From: Eutypa lata
Taxonomy: Eukaryota; Ascomycota; Sordariomycetes; Xylariales; Diatrypaceae
Direction: 5' to 3'
DNA length: 64,000 nucleotides
NCBI GenBank assembly: GCA_022661535.1
Contig: JAKULF010000007.1
Span: forward strand, 3,596,001 to 3,660,000
The stretch's first letter is position 1. Each line of letters starts with the position of its first letter. Position numbers and translations under genes: made by a program. This document shows positions 22,918-34,720 of this stretch, piece by piece. A model generated the notes under the pieces. It worked only from the letters and a program-made list of their open reading frames with translations, was not told where the DNA came from and did no database searches.

Positions 22918-24358
22918 TGTATGTAGGTAAGTATTGAAGATACCAGCCCTACAATGAATCACGTATTTCCATCCAATACATACGAGCGCATGCATTCATT
23001 GTATGTACTTCAGGAATATTGGGATATCATGTTACAGTACATGCATATGTACAAGCCCTACATGTACATACATTAGCCAGCTGGCCAGGTACGTGTTATA
23101 TCTGGGTCTGGGGAATTTCCAAGACACAAACAGTCCACCGGTATGGATGGCCGTAGTGGTATGTTGACTTGACCCCATATTCCTGGGGCATTTCCGTTGC
23201 GTGGGGCAGAAGCCAAATTCGAGACCATAGGGACGGGTTATTAGACATTCATGTAACCTCCACCTAGGGGGTAAAAAACGGGACTGGGGTACGAGGGTCC
23301 ATTTAGGTACGGCATATCCAATGTCGACAGCCTACTACATAATCCATACTTCCGACTTCTGCATTATTATGTTAGGGCTGGTATGGTAAGGAATGAGGAT
23401 TTTGCGACTGATGTAAGGCTCATTCGTTCAAGCAAGTTTTGGGTAGTATCTTATGTAGACTTTCTCGTAATCAATCCATCATTGATACCAAACCTACCTA
23501 ACTAATGTACGGACAAGGAGCTCAGTATGGTAAGCTACCGAAGGTAGATACCAATGTTGTTCTCGTTGGATTGAAGGAAGCTGTTGTATCTATCTACATA
23601 CATACTTGGTTGCCTGCCACGTCTCAGCTCCAAGATATTTCGGCCCGGGTCCAAGTTGGGTATCATAAGTATTTGGGGGCTGATCCGTGGCTGCAGTGCC
23701 CTATCCCCCAACTTACAACTCACACTCACAACGGCGCCTTCGCCTCCCGTTGGTCCCGTTTGCAGACGATATATCGAAAATGACCCCCTAAAACGAAGTG
23801 CATACCCAACCTAATCTACAACATGTAAGGATGCATACCTAACTCCCAGATGCCTAGCGCAGCAGCACCAGCAGCCTCCTTGTGTTTATATTATCTCACC
23901 CACCACGGGAGTGAGGTAAGGTAGTAAGGCCTATTGACATGCATCACAGGGCTGGAGGGGGGAAAACCGGAGGAACCGTAAATGAATAGCGCCAAGCAGG
24001 CACAACAGTATCAGCTAAGCTTCCTCCGTCTGACTATTAAATGTCGATGTGGAATCTTCTCAGCCAGACAACCCCAAAAATACACACAGCCTCGGCTTTA
24101 TCCACCACCATATCACCAAATGTCACAATGATCATTTCATTATCTCGGCCGCAGATAACTCACATCACGTTTCCAATCCCAAGCCAGAACACACCGAGGC
24201 CTCGGCGATTGGTGCAGAATTTTGGCCAATAAGAAATTAAAGATGCTAGTCTTTTCATCCCGCCCGTCAAGACGGTTCATTACAGGCAAGGACACACCGC
24301 CAGATTTTCCTATGTAAGTAGTGTTGCATAGAGCCGTCCGGCCAGCCAGCCAGCCAAC

Positions 24359-24380
24359 TAGGTAACTAGTTAGTTACCTA
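24359..24380. repeat. 22-bp near-perfect palindrome
   Basis: TAGGTAACTA and TAGTTACCTA are exact reverse complements separated by GT. Confidence 0.75.
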
Positions 24381-27300
24381 AGTAGTCAGTTACTACCTAT
24401 TAGCACTAGGTCTTGGATTTGTTGGTTGGGTGAGCCGGTTGCTCTCGAAACGAGGGCCGCGCGGAGACGGCGAGACGAGACATGACATGACAAGAGCCAA
24501 CGCAAGGTCAGTGCCAAACCTGTTCCCAGATGGTATTTTATGATAAATCTGGTAAACTCTGGGTATGATGGGTCAAATCCGTCCTTCCCCGGGCTCCATG
24601 GAGAATTCGTGCTGCCGCGCTGCATAATTGTGGGTCGTTTCTCTTGTGGGGTAGAATAGAAATGCCAAAGAAGCAAAGAAGCCGTGGAATATTTAAGCTG
24701 CGCGTTTCTTCTGGCTGTGGAGTCTGGAGAACAGATAGGTACCCGCCAGTCCGCCCTTGTCCCCCGGGCTGTCCTGGCCCTGTCCCCGTCAGCCCGTAAC
24801 AGCCTGTCGTTTGCCTCGTTCGCAAACTCGAAAGCTTACAGGTGGAACGTAACCGTAGAATATTAGCCGGTCAAGCAGTTAAGCAACTTAAGTCAAGCTA
24901 CTACATACACGTATACAAGTGCTTAATGCTAACATCATCAACCTGGTCGCTTTTAATTATCTCCAGTAATGCGACTCACTTTTTTCGCAAATATAGCAAC
25001 GCTCGTTTTCCTGTCGTTTAAAATAGGGATGGATCCCTTGTTAATTACTTGCGTTACCTGGGGAGTTTTGAGATAGAAAACCTCAGTGCTAGTACTTCGT
25101 AGTTAACATCGCATTCCTTTAATATGTCGTTATGCTTTACTAAACTTGCTAGATACTTCATACCTAAGTTAACTAGCTTGCCAATGTAGGCTACTGGTTC
25201 TTAGCAGTCTTAGCAGCTAGTAGGTAACAGAACCTTTCATCTGAACTTTGAAAAGATGGATGCGTAGTAATTAACCAATTTGATCACGCTAGGACACTCC
25301 CGTATTCCTGCTTACATGCGGTATTCTAGCCCCTGCGCATAACTTCAATTTATTGCTAGTGAAATCCCGTCTCGATTCTCGTGGAGCTTCTCATGGAGCT
25401 TCGAGAACAATTCCGCCGGTATCACCCCGATATCCATGCCCCTGTCTATAGATTACCCAAGCCGCCCACAAGGGAGGATCATTCCTGTGCACGAGCTTTG
25501 AAATCGCTTCGATTATTTCCTCCATCGTTGCACATTGAAGCTTACGTCTTCAGGTTTCAAGCGTGCCAAGTCGTCGCCTACATCGATGCTAAAAGTGTGC
25601 TGGTATGTAGACGGTAACTACCGCTACCTATGTAGTCCTCCTATTGCAGTCATCATCTTTAAACTTCTACTTGCTTACGAAGTACCACCTAGACATTCTG
25701 GACGTTCATCTAACCGTCCCTCAACCACGTTTTCACCAGCTATAGGCTCCTCCCATTCATAATATACCAGTAGCCTATTAAAGCCCAAACATACATAGTA
25801 AGATGGCGACGTTAAGAAGTTTACATACCGAGAATTCCAGCCAGCAGACTTCTTGTTCTATCAATAGCCATAGTTAGTGGTACAACACCTACCCCACACC
25901 GTTGCAGCAAACACCACCTAGCTACCCGTTCGCCCGGTGATCTTCTGTTTTCATTCCCTGTCCAAAACGTGCTACGTCCTTGACCATAATCCTATTCTCT
26001 AGATTGTTACTGCAGGGTTAAGCACGAGGTAACTATGTACATACTCGCTTTAAATAAGTACCAGCATGGGATGATTTGCGGTGAGGCTGAACCGTCCTTC
26101 GTCTAACCTAGGTAGGTAGGTAGGTAACTAGTTGAACTCTATTTTCTGTAGTCCGGTGTTGTCAACGGGCATGCACATTTCATGTTGACCATGATAATAT
26201 AGTAGAATATCCCTACGAGTTACTATTCAGCTAGTGACTTAACCCTACTGGTATCGGGCCTTTGTATGTGATTGTCTGAGCACAGCATCGGAGTTTAAAA
26301 CAGCCTAAACAATCCAGTCATGAAATCGGAATTATAAGATCGGAATTACGGGAGTCAGCGGCAGAAATCCAACCACCGGGCTCCCCTGAACAAGCCTCAG
26401 TTCAGCCTTCAGCCAGAGTACTTGGATGAATGTGGTTTCACCACGTGTATAATCTTCATTCCGCACATTCCGCACGGTAGCAGCCACCGCGTCGGCGGCT
26501 TTAAGAAATTACATGGAGATAGTCCGATACCCCGAAGGCTAGCCACTCCGGACGTTTAAGAGGCGAGTTCGGCGATGGCTCCAAACCCCAAACCCCAGGT
26601 AAGCCATCGTGGGGGTTTATCTGGGATAAGTAAACCCCCCACGGGGAAGGAAGATACTACATGTAGCTTTAAGGCTTGCAGACGACGCGTAAGCTCCTCA
26701 AAACGTTAGAGCCTGGCAGATTTTTGGGAATGGAAACTTGGCCTTTTGGGGGGAATCTGATTAAGGCTCCTGCCACCCTGCCACCCCACGCGTGTTAAAA
26801 TGGCCAACCCAGCCTGAAACCAGAGCTATTCACACGCCTTAGATTTCCTACTCGGGAAGGCAGCGTCCGTTCGAGATGATCAATAACTCATCAACAACCT
26901 ATAAAGGAAATGCAGAGCGAGTTCTGGACACCACAAGCTCGACCATGGGCTTCGCCAACTACGCCCAAACTGTGCTATTACTACCTATTCAAATCTGGAG
27001 GATGCGATAGGTGCAGTCGCTCATTAACATGTTATTAGTAGAAGTCGCTGGAATCATCCTTCACCGTTAGGGCAATCGAAACGACCGAATCATTTCCCCA
27101 AAATAGTTGGTTGTAACAGTCAGCATCATCTGGTCATACGAGCAGACCAGTAATTCGTGCGCGCCCACCCGCAAGCCAAGCGGCATTGGGTTTATCAGCT
27201 TACCCATTACTGGGCTCTCATAAGGTCAGCATTTCTGCCTGAAACAAAGACATCGAATAGGATATCCGGCAATGAATGACAAGCTCCAATTGCTTGGGTC

Positions 27301-28360
27301 TCTGCCACGCCCCCGAGTTGGTGTCTTGCAATGTTCGGTCATGGATAATACTCAGCCTTGTGATGATCGTCGCTGGGTCTATATGTAAAGTAAATCAGGC
27401 CTTTTGCTCAAAACGACAACACACAAAAACGACTGCCAGCTATGCAGAGCTGAAACAGTCGGGCATGTCTTTATATGTAGCAAACGTAACATTGCGGCGC
27501 AAAATTTTGTTCCCCGCCTACTTACACAGCCCGTGCAGCTAGCTACCTCTCAACCTATGTACCTATCTCTATCAGATATCAGACGAACATCTTAACTACG
27601 GGAGGCTTACCCTACCCTAGGTATTGTACAGCAAACTGCATATGCAAGTCATTCTACTATGTACCCATGTAATCAATCAATCTCTAACCCTAAGCTATCC
27701 CAATTAGGTTATAATAAGCCTGGACCGCGGCTATTCCACCTGGGCGGATTCCACGCTCCCAGACCCCTAAAACCAAGATGGCCTAGCTAGAAGCTACCCA
27801 AGGGGCAGGAGTTTTTTTTTATGACGTAGCAAGCAAACGGTCGAGTTGGTTACACGTAGTAGTCCTTGCAAGTCTTGTTGGTCTCTTTCTTATACGGGAC
27901 TGGCTGTATGTAGTAGACTCGTCAAGTTGCACATTGCCTGACCTAGGGTCTATCTCCGCCAGCAGAGTAAGTAAGTATATTAGAGAGCTAAACGCGAGGT
28001 GAAGGAGCTTCGTTGGAAATGTCGCTCGAGAGTCCGTCTGACTGTGTGGTGTTGCGATATGTAAGCAATAATGATAACGTCAATACGACCCTACGTCTTT
28101 GGGGGCTTTCTTCCTGTTGGCCGGTCGCTCAAGAGAAAGGGGAAGAGATACTCGTCCTCCTGCCTTGGGGGATGACACCAAGGGTACGTGCTCACTCTAC
28201 CCCCTTGCTTTATCCAGTAGTTCTACTTGGTCGTGAACTTATCTCTCTACTGGGAGATAGGAAAGATGCGGAACTACCCGGGGGTCAAGCCCGGGCTAGT
28301 CAGTTAGTCGACGGGAGAGCGGACAAGCGGCCAGTAGGATCTGACGACAATCACAGGCAC

Positions 28361-28485
28361 CGGCGAGCGAGCGAGAGAGAGAGAGCGTCAGCCAGGAATA
28401 TCGGGTTGAGGCATGTATGTTCAAGTGGTTTTGGATGAATCAACGCAACCCACTATCTCTCTCTCTCTCTCGGCTCCGCTCGCCG
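28361..28485. repeat. inverted repeat built on GA/CT microsatellites
   Basis: The left arm (28361-28385) begins CGGCGAGCG and continues into a GA run. The right arm (28456-28485) is a CT run ending CGCTCGCCG. The outer nine bases pair exactly and the GA and CT runs pair with each other, around a loop of about 70 bases. Confidence 0.65.
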
Positions 28486-30419
28486 AGCCCTCGCGTGTTC
28501 AGTTCGTCACGTAGATCAGCCTTTTGTTACAGAACATGAGGATTGGCCGCTAAGGATGCAAGGTGCGTAGCCCCTGGATGGTGCTGCTGCCTTGCTGCTG
28601 CTGCGAGTAGGAATGGTCCGATACGCGGCACAACAATCAACACAAACACCCCCCCCTTTTTTTTATATACATTTTCATCCCTTCTTTGGACCTGCCTCTC
28701 GCCTACGTAAGCGGTGACCAAGAAGATGATCATCGCTTCCTCCTCGCGCTTATTGCCTCTTTCAGCAGCTATCACCAACAAGACATGCAGAATAAGCATT
28801 CGAAGAAAACCCCGCGGGCTCGCGACTTCGAAAGATGAAGGAGGGGCCTGGGGGCCTAACTAACTAACTACATACATAGGTGACAAAGAGTAGACGCGGT
28901 GTCCCCCAACCCGGACCCCATTGTGCGTGCAGATATGGAGATAAGTAAATGGATACTACCTATCGGTGGATAGATACATAGCTCTTCTTCAGCTGCGGGG
29001 GGAACCCAATACCACCCCGGATCTTGGGCCCTTTGTGACTAGTAGCTATCATGCATTGGGACCTGCATTCTATGTACATAACTATTTTATGTACGCCTGT
29101 ATGCACGAGCTACCTATAGTTATATATAAGTATGCACGCATGCAATGCGGGCTTCCGCTCAGCGGGGACGTTTTTCTTTTCTTCTTGCCTTCGGAAAACT
29201 GGATTCTGTTGCGGTGGAGCCTGTCTAGCTAGGTAGTCGATGCTACGTAGGTGGGTAGGTAATAGTAGCGATAGGACGCCATTCACACATATAATGAATA
29301 ATAAATAGAGGTATCTATCAATATAATGTATGTATGTCTCCTCTAGCTGGAAGTTCACCGGTCTGTTTTCCAGCAGCTGAACACGCCTAATGCACCTGTG
29401 ACGCGCATACTTATAGTGGCTGAACGGGTGGACGCCGATTCGATCGTTGAACGAGTGTGGCTTGGTTTTTTTTCTTTCTTTTCCCCGTCAGGAAATGGAT
29501 AGTGCCTTTTGGGTTGGTGTTTGATAGCTATAACTACGCCTCTTATTCATCACAATGATAAGATTGTCTCTAGGTTCAGTGACCTGGTAATAGAAGGCTC
29601 GAGTCTCGCTCAAGTTTCTCGCAAAGGTGTGGCTTTCTTAGATATTGGCATATAGCAGATGTTACACGATCCTTCTTTAGCGACTATGCTGGATTAAATA
29701 TGAAGCAGGGCCAATCTATTCAGGCCTAGACTTGCCAAAGGTCTCTCAGCAGTTCCTATTCGCGAACGATCCCAGCACGTAAAATGATCGGGTTCTTCTG
29801 GATAAAGAAGCCCAAGGTTATTTCAAGGTCTGGTCAACTACTTACGGCCATTAATGTGCCTATAAACCGCCACCAAAGGGACTTCTGCGGATGCCGAAGC
29901 TGAGCTGAACAGATAGTCAAAATATATGCATAAAGTGATAAATACAACGTTTATTACCAATAGCTAGTCGTATAATCATGATGAGCGTGATGAACGTAGT
30001 GCAGTGTCGTTCGGTAGGACATGGACTGTTTATGGTTGCCTACAATACTGATAGTCTTTCATTATTATCAGGTGGTTCTATATTCAAGGTAGGAAGGGTA
30101 AAGGAAGGAAAACAATCACTCAAAGGCAACTCCATATGACATCTTACTAACCCGACTAACGTCTCTAGACATAAAAATCAAGCCACCACGATATCACACT
30201 TAATAAATATAGATTTAGAGTATATATAAATTTAGAAAGTGGAAGATCCCATACCCAATGCCACTCAAATAAGGTGGCTCATCAATTATCATTAGTAGTT
30301 AATTTTACATTATATAACTTGGGTCATTTTGACTCAAATTAACGTTCAGGGTGGCTCGCTTTGTTGTAGCCAGAGCCTAACGGGGGAAGGGGGCGCCTTT
30401 GGGATGGCTTCCACTTGGT

Positions 30420-31961
30420 CTAGGCCCACGGCTCTGCAGCATATAGTGCCTCCTCGCTACTGTTCACGGCCACGGTACTCGCGCCCCGCTCGTTGGTCGC
30501 CGCCGTTGGTCTCCTCCCATGTTGGCTAAATGTTGAAAGCTCAACTGCTGGTCTGTTCCCGACCCGGCTCCTCCCGAGGAACCTGGATAGGCTGCTTCCA
30601 CTGGTGCCTTTGCTAGACTCCTCGTTGGGGCTTCCGAGTAGATAGGGCGCGTAGCGCTTGGCGATCGACTTGAAGGACGGTATCGAGGCGGCGAGGATGC
30701 CGACGTTCACCTCGATGATGGACCATTCTACGGCCTTCGCGACGAGCCATGTGGGATCCGCGCGAGCGGGGCCGCCCGGGAGGAAGGTGATGCGTATAAT
30801 AGAGGAGACGCAGGCACTACAAGGTGTTGGGTTAGCAACTGGTGAGACGAGAGTATGCTTGTATACTATTGATAAGGACATGTTATTTGTAGATGGAGGG
30901 ATTGGTCGTGAGAATATTAGAAGAAGTTGAAGAAGAAACCCCTTACACAAACCCAAGGCACAGGGTGACTGCTAGCCCAACCTTCTGTCGGCGAGGAATC
31001 TGAAGCTTGGTAATGAGCCTCAAGGGTAGCGCATATGTTGCGATATCCGTAACAACTCCGAGCACCGAGACTGAAAGGTAAAACGCGTCGATTTTTAAAT
31101 GCGGCGCATCGACTACGATGCCGTTGTCGTGCTTAGTCTGGGCCGGAAAGAATAGGGTGATGCAAACCATGCTACATTCCGTCCCGGAATTAGTTCATGC
31201 TACCATTAGAAACGTTTTAGGGGGACTAAAGGTGTTCCCAAGAATCCTCGGAGACATCATGAATAAATGACATGGTGTAAAATAAGGGGCAGCGGGCTCT
31301 CAAAACAGTATCCGAGCTAAAGTACGGGGCTCGAGGTTCTCACCTGACGATGGTGTGGCAGACGACTACCACACACATAAAAATAGAGAGACGGTTCAAC
31401 GTCACATCCCCGAGACGCATGTATAGCGCTAGAATGGAGAGCTTGGTAAAGGTAAGGCTTAAATTGTACAAGAGGGTTCCCATCCAGACCAAGCGGCCAT
31501 ATTCTAATAAGTTATCTTCGCCCCGCAGGAGTATGTCGTCTACGTGGCTCCCGAGTCCGTCTCGGATCGCTACTCCTTGTCAGTGAAATGGTGGGAGGCA
31601 GCCAGAAAGGGGGGTGGTGGAAGAGGGATTCTTACCCAAGCTAGTCACGATCGCCAAAGCCCAGGAAAACAACTGTATGTATGTGTGTTCTCTGGTCAGT
31701 TCTGCAACGCTTATTTCGTGGTTGTAAATACCGTGACTTGGTGGCACTTACAGTAGCAACGCAGATGAGGCCTAGGTTCTCTCTATCAGCTTCGGACCTA
31801 TCTCGTCAAGTAAACACGGGGAAATTAAACTTACCATCATCTGCTCCGAGCGATTTCACTATGAAAGCCCGCGCCCAGAGTCTCAGGGTGACTGCAATTG
31901 CCGTCACAGCCCCCAAAACGACGGTCACCCATTCGATAACTGGTCCCCTGTTCTCCGACAT
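30420..31961 (-). CDS. SAT4-type fungal rhodopsin-domain membrane protein
   Basis: Seven-helix membrane protein of the large fungal rhodopsin-domain (SAT4) family, many members of which are orphan receptors related to Pth11. Six exons fit with every junction in frame: 31835-31961, 31752-31771, 31636-31672, 31344-31575, 30947-31171 and 30420-30816, giving 345 residues. It reads MSENRGPVIEWVTVVLGAVT, LFSWALAIVTSLG, YGRLVWMGTLLYNLSLTFTK, IDAFYLSVSVLGVVTDIATY, LPLRLITKLQIPRRQKVGLA and EVNVGILAASIPSFKSIAKR. The last two are the family's best-conserved segments. The C-terminal 80 residues are polar and presumably cytosolic. Exon 2 is only 20 nt and exon 3 is 37 nt. It is the only intact gene in a long gene-poor region. 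Confidence 0.85.
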
Positions 31962-33849
31962 ATTAACCGTGATCTGGTAATCACTTCAATGACAACTAAG
32001 TAGGCATCTGTTGGCAAAAACAAGACCGTAAAATTTGCCTCTGATGCGTGAAACAACCTTCTTATAATTTGTGATGAGCCATGTCAGTGCGACTCCGAAT
32101 GGCTCTCAATTGTAACTATTATGATATATCTTATTATCATATTCTCAAGTGTTACGCACATAAATTTCCTTCCGAGTTTGTCAGCCTTGCCCAGCGAGCG
32201 TAACTTATATAAGTTGTGTAGGGATTCCTTGTACAGCATATGGTATTCTTACACAGGATCAAGATATCATTAAGCTCATTGGCCTTGGGTAAAGATGTCC
32301 AAGGTTGAGAGGTCTTCCTCGCATCTTGCGTGAAGAGACACCGTTATCACCCCTGGCCCGCTATTGCGGTGTGACATACCCAGAAAGTCCTCCATGAGCG
32401 GATGTTTTTGCCGGCAAACCAACACTTGGTCATGTATTTAGAATAAGCAAATAGAGTGGTATAGAGCCTTGGGTCTGCCCTAGTTCCCAGCACGGCGGTT
32501 ACCAAGATAAACGCCTATTAGATAGATGGATATCTTGTTCAACAAAGGCGCGCGGCGAACGGATCTAAGAACCGTCTATGCAAGGGCCCCTATCTTCCCC
32601 CAGTGCCGTAGCCGTGGGAGGAGGTTGTGCGACTGGAGGGCACCGGCCGGAAGGGATTCCAGAAGCTGAGCCTCGTCAACACCCCGCAACGATTTGTGTC
32701 AATTCGTGACAATCAAAGGGAAATCAAATTTCTGAAAAGGCTCTAATAACGGGCTTGTTCTGACATGCCGGGTATAGAATCGACGATGTTAGTCTGTTCT
32801 TCTCAGAATAAGGGTACGTTATCTAGTATGTTGCTAGAGAATGGATATCATTCATGGTAGAAATGATGAAAGCAGTGCTCGAGAAGACTATATGATTGTA
32901 ATAGACCCCGTCTTAGAACTGACCCGGACTAAAATAAGATAAAATAGAAAATAAACAGATAGGTCAAACTTTCGCGTCGTCCGTTACACATTTACCAATT
33001 CGGACGCAACGTTTCACAACTCGTCGGCAAAAAGCTCTAGTCCGGCAACTCAGCGCCGGGGTCGGGTCTCGAATCTTCTCTCCCTTCACTCGGGGCACAC
33101 ACCCGGAGCCCGACCGCTTGGAAACCTGAATGGTTACTTAATCTTGGATTCGACGTACTTAGCCAATGGGGGCAACTCTTGGAGGATGCGCAAGCATTTC
33201 CGTTCTGGGGCTTCTTGGCTGTTTATGCATGCTGCTCTACTACCGGTGCCACTTCGATGCTACCTAGGTAGATTATGTGGTTTGTCCGGTTTGGGGACGT
33301 ATGGATGCATCCCCGCATCCTTATTTCGACTAGGCAACCTTTCTTGATAGAGAAGGTAGGCATGTAGGTAATGTAATACCTTTTGACGGGCTTGTCCATT
33401 AGGGTTCTCATTTCGCATCTTTATAAAAGTTGGAACATGGATTGGCCAGTTTGAAAGCGACTCCTCGTTACATGAAACCCATTGTTGTGGCTGCGTACTT
33501 ATGCATGGTTGCATTTGGCATATGCCATTGAGCCTTGCTAACATCAAGAAATATCATGGACGTTTAATTTGACCTTTGTCCCCGGGAACTAACGATGTCG
33601 TGGTTGAGCCTCAGTGACTTCGCAGCCCTTGGGCGCGTCTATGTTTTTCTTTTCTTTTCGGAAGATGCTCTACTAGACAATATACTACTCTTACTTCCAC
33701 CCCCATCCATCCCTCCTAGGTCGTTCTAGGGCAATATCACCCAACTATGGTTGACTTACCACAACGTGAAAAAGGACAAGTACTAGGTCTTCCAGGCACG
33801 GCACAAGAAACGTGGAAAATTGCTTTTGCATACGTTCACTTGTATACTC
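31962..33849. other. spacer with possible relics
   Basis: No intact gene. A plus-strand frame at 33167 starts MGATLGGCASISVLGLLGCL, followed by CMLLYYRCHF, and then stops. It looks like a membrane anchor and could be the detached N-terminus of the P450 relic that follows. A GC-rich patch at 32560-32700 could not be assigned. Confidence 0.4.
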
Positions 33850-34720
33850 TGTCACTCTCTGAAGTGTTGATGTCTATCGGAGGACCGGGCATCCGGATCA
33901 CTCCTACTCTGCTATCCGTGAGCGACGCGACGAAGCTTCTCATGATATACCACCGGTTCGCCGACAAATCCAGTCACTACACACAGGTAGATTTGGGAAG
34001 ACGGAGACCATCTTTGACGTGCAGGGTCACAGAATGCATGCGAGTTACCGCAAGGTGGTGGCAGCTCCTTGTAGCTTCACGAACATCCAGAAGATGCAAC
34101 CACTAATCAGCCAGTAGTATAGACACCCCCAGGCTGGAAAGATGAGTGAATGAACCAACCTCGAGTGAAAGTGAACAGGCAGGATCACACACGTAGTCTG
34201 AGCCCGGGCTTAGGTAACGGTCCAGATCCACCGAGGCTCGGGGCGAGAAGGGGAAAACCATTGGATCTCGAATACACCAAAACGGAGATCCTGTTTATCC
34301 TACTCGCCGGCGATGAGAAACTCTGCGGCTCAATCCACTAGTAAAATGATTCGGATGATCGGCGGGTTGCTTTCGGACCAACTTGTTACCATTAGTTAGG
34401 GGCCAAACTATCAGATGATGAAATCACATAAGCAAGCTGGCCCTTGATCGCCGGAGCCCGAATATTGTTCCCTGGCTGCCTAGTGGCAAAAGGGGGGTGA
34501 GGACGGGCCAAACCTATACGGCAAGTTCGCCCCCGAAGGCTTAGAGATGGCCTATAACTCGTGGCTCGTACAACGGCAGAACGGGACTTGAATATCTACG
34601 GGCCGGTCGCCGGGGCGTTCCACCCGGGACGCTACCGAAAGGGCATATGCTACTTTGATAACATGTGGATCAAGATCGACCAGCAGGCGCCCCGTTTTCT
34701 GAATACCTGCACATCAGTCA
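33850..34720 (+). pseudogene. cytochrome P450, decayed
   Basis: Pieces of a fungal microsomal P450 appear in the right order on the plus strand, but in different frames. At about 33894 comes IRITPTLLSVSDATKLL with MIYHRFADKSSHY. One frame over, at about 33995-34105, come TIFDVQGHRMHASYRKVVAA and FTNIQKMQPLIS. At 34285-34341 an I-helix-like TEILFILLAG appears in which the usual A/G-x-D-T-T is replaced. At about 34517-34640 come YGKFAPEGLEMAYNSWLV and, shifted, RDLNIYGPVAGAFHPGRY, which is the region before the haem loop. No haem-binding Cys loop was found. Frameshifts and stops are numerous. Confidence 0.65.

Larger units (their letters stand above)
22331..30419. other. 8-kb gene-poor stretch
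   Basis: Only short, overlapping open frames occur here (for example 23505-23783, 24386-24825 minus, 25381-25617, 27276-27542, 28013-28438). None has recognisable domains, conserved splice structure or coding composition on one strand only. Notable contents are hairpins at 22894-22917 and 24359-24380, TAGG/CCTA runs (26107-26124, 29250-29262), and a GA/CT inverted repeat at 28361-28485. Decayed transposon sequence is likely but I could not identify any. Confidence 0.5.

Noticed and set aside
28013..28438. 141-residue plus-strand frame
   Set aside because: Composition driven by GA repeats; no splice or domain support.
22331..30419. Intact transposable element
   Set aside because: No transposase, reverse transcriptase or long terminal repeats could be recognised; decayed copies cannot be excluded by eye.
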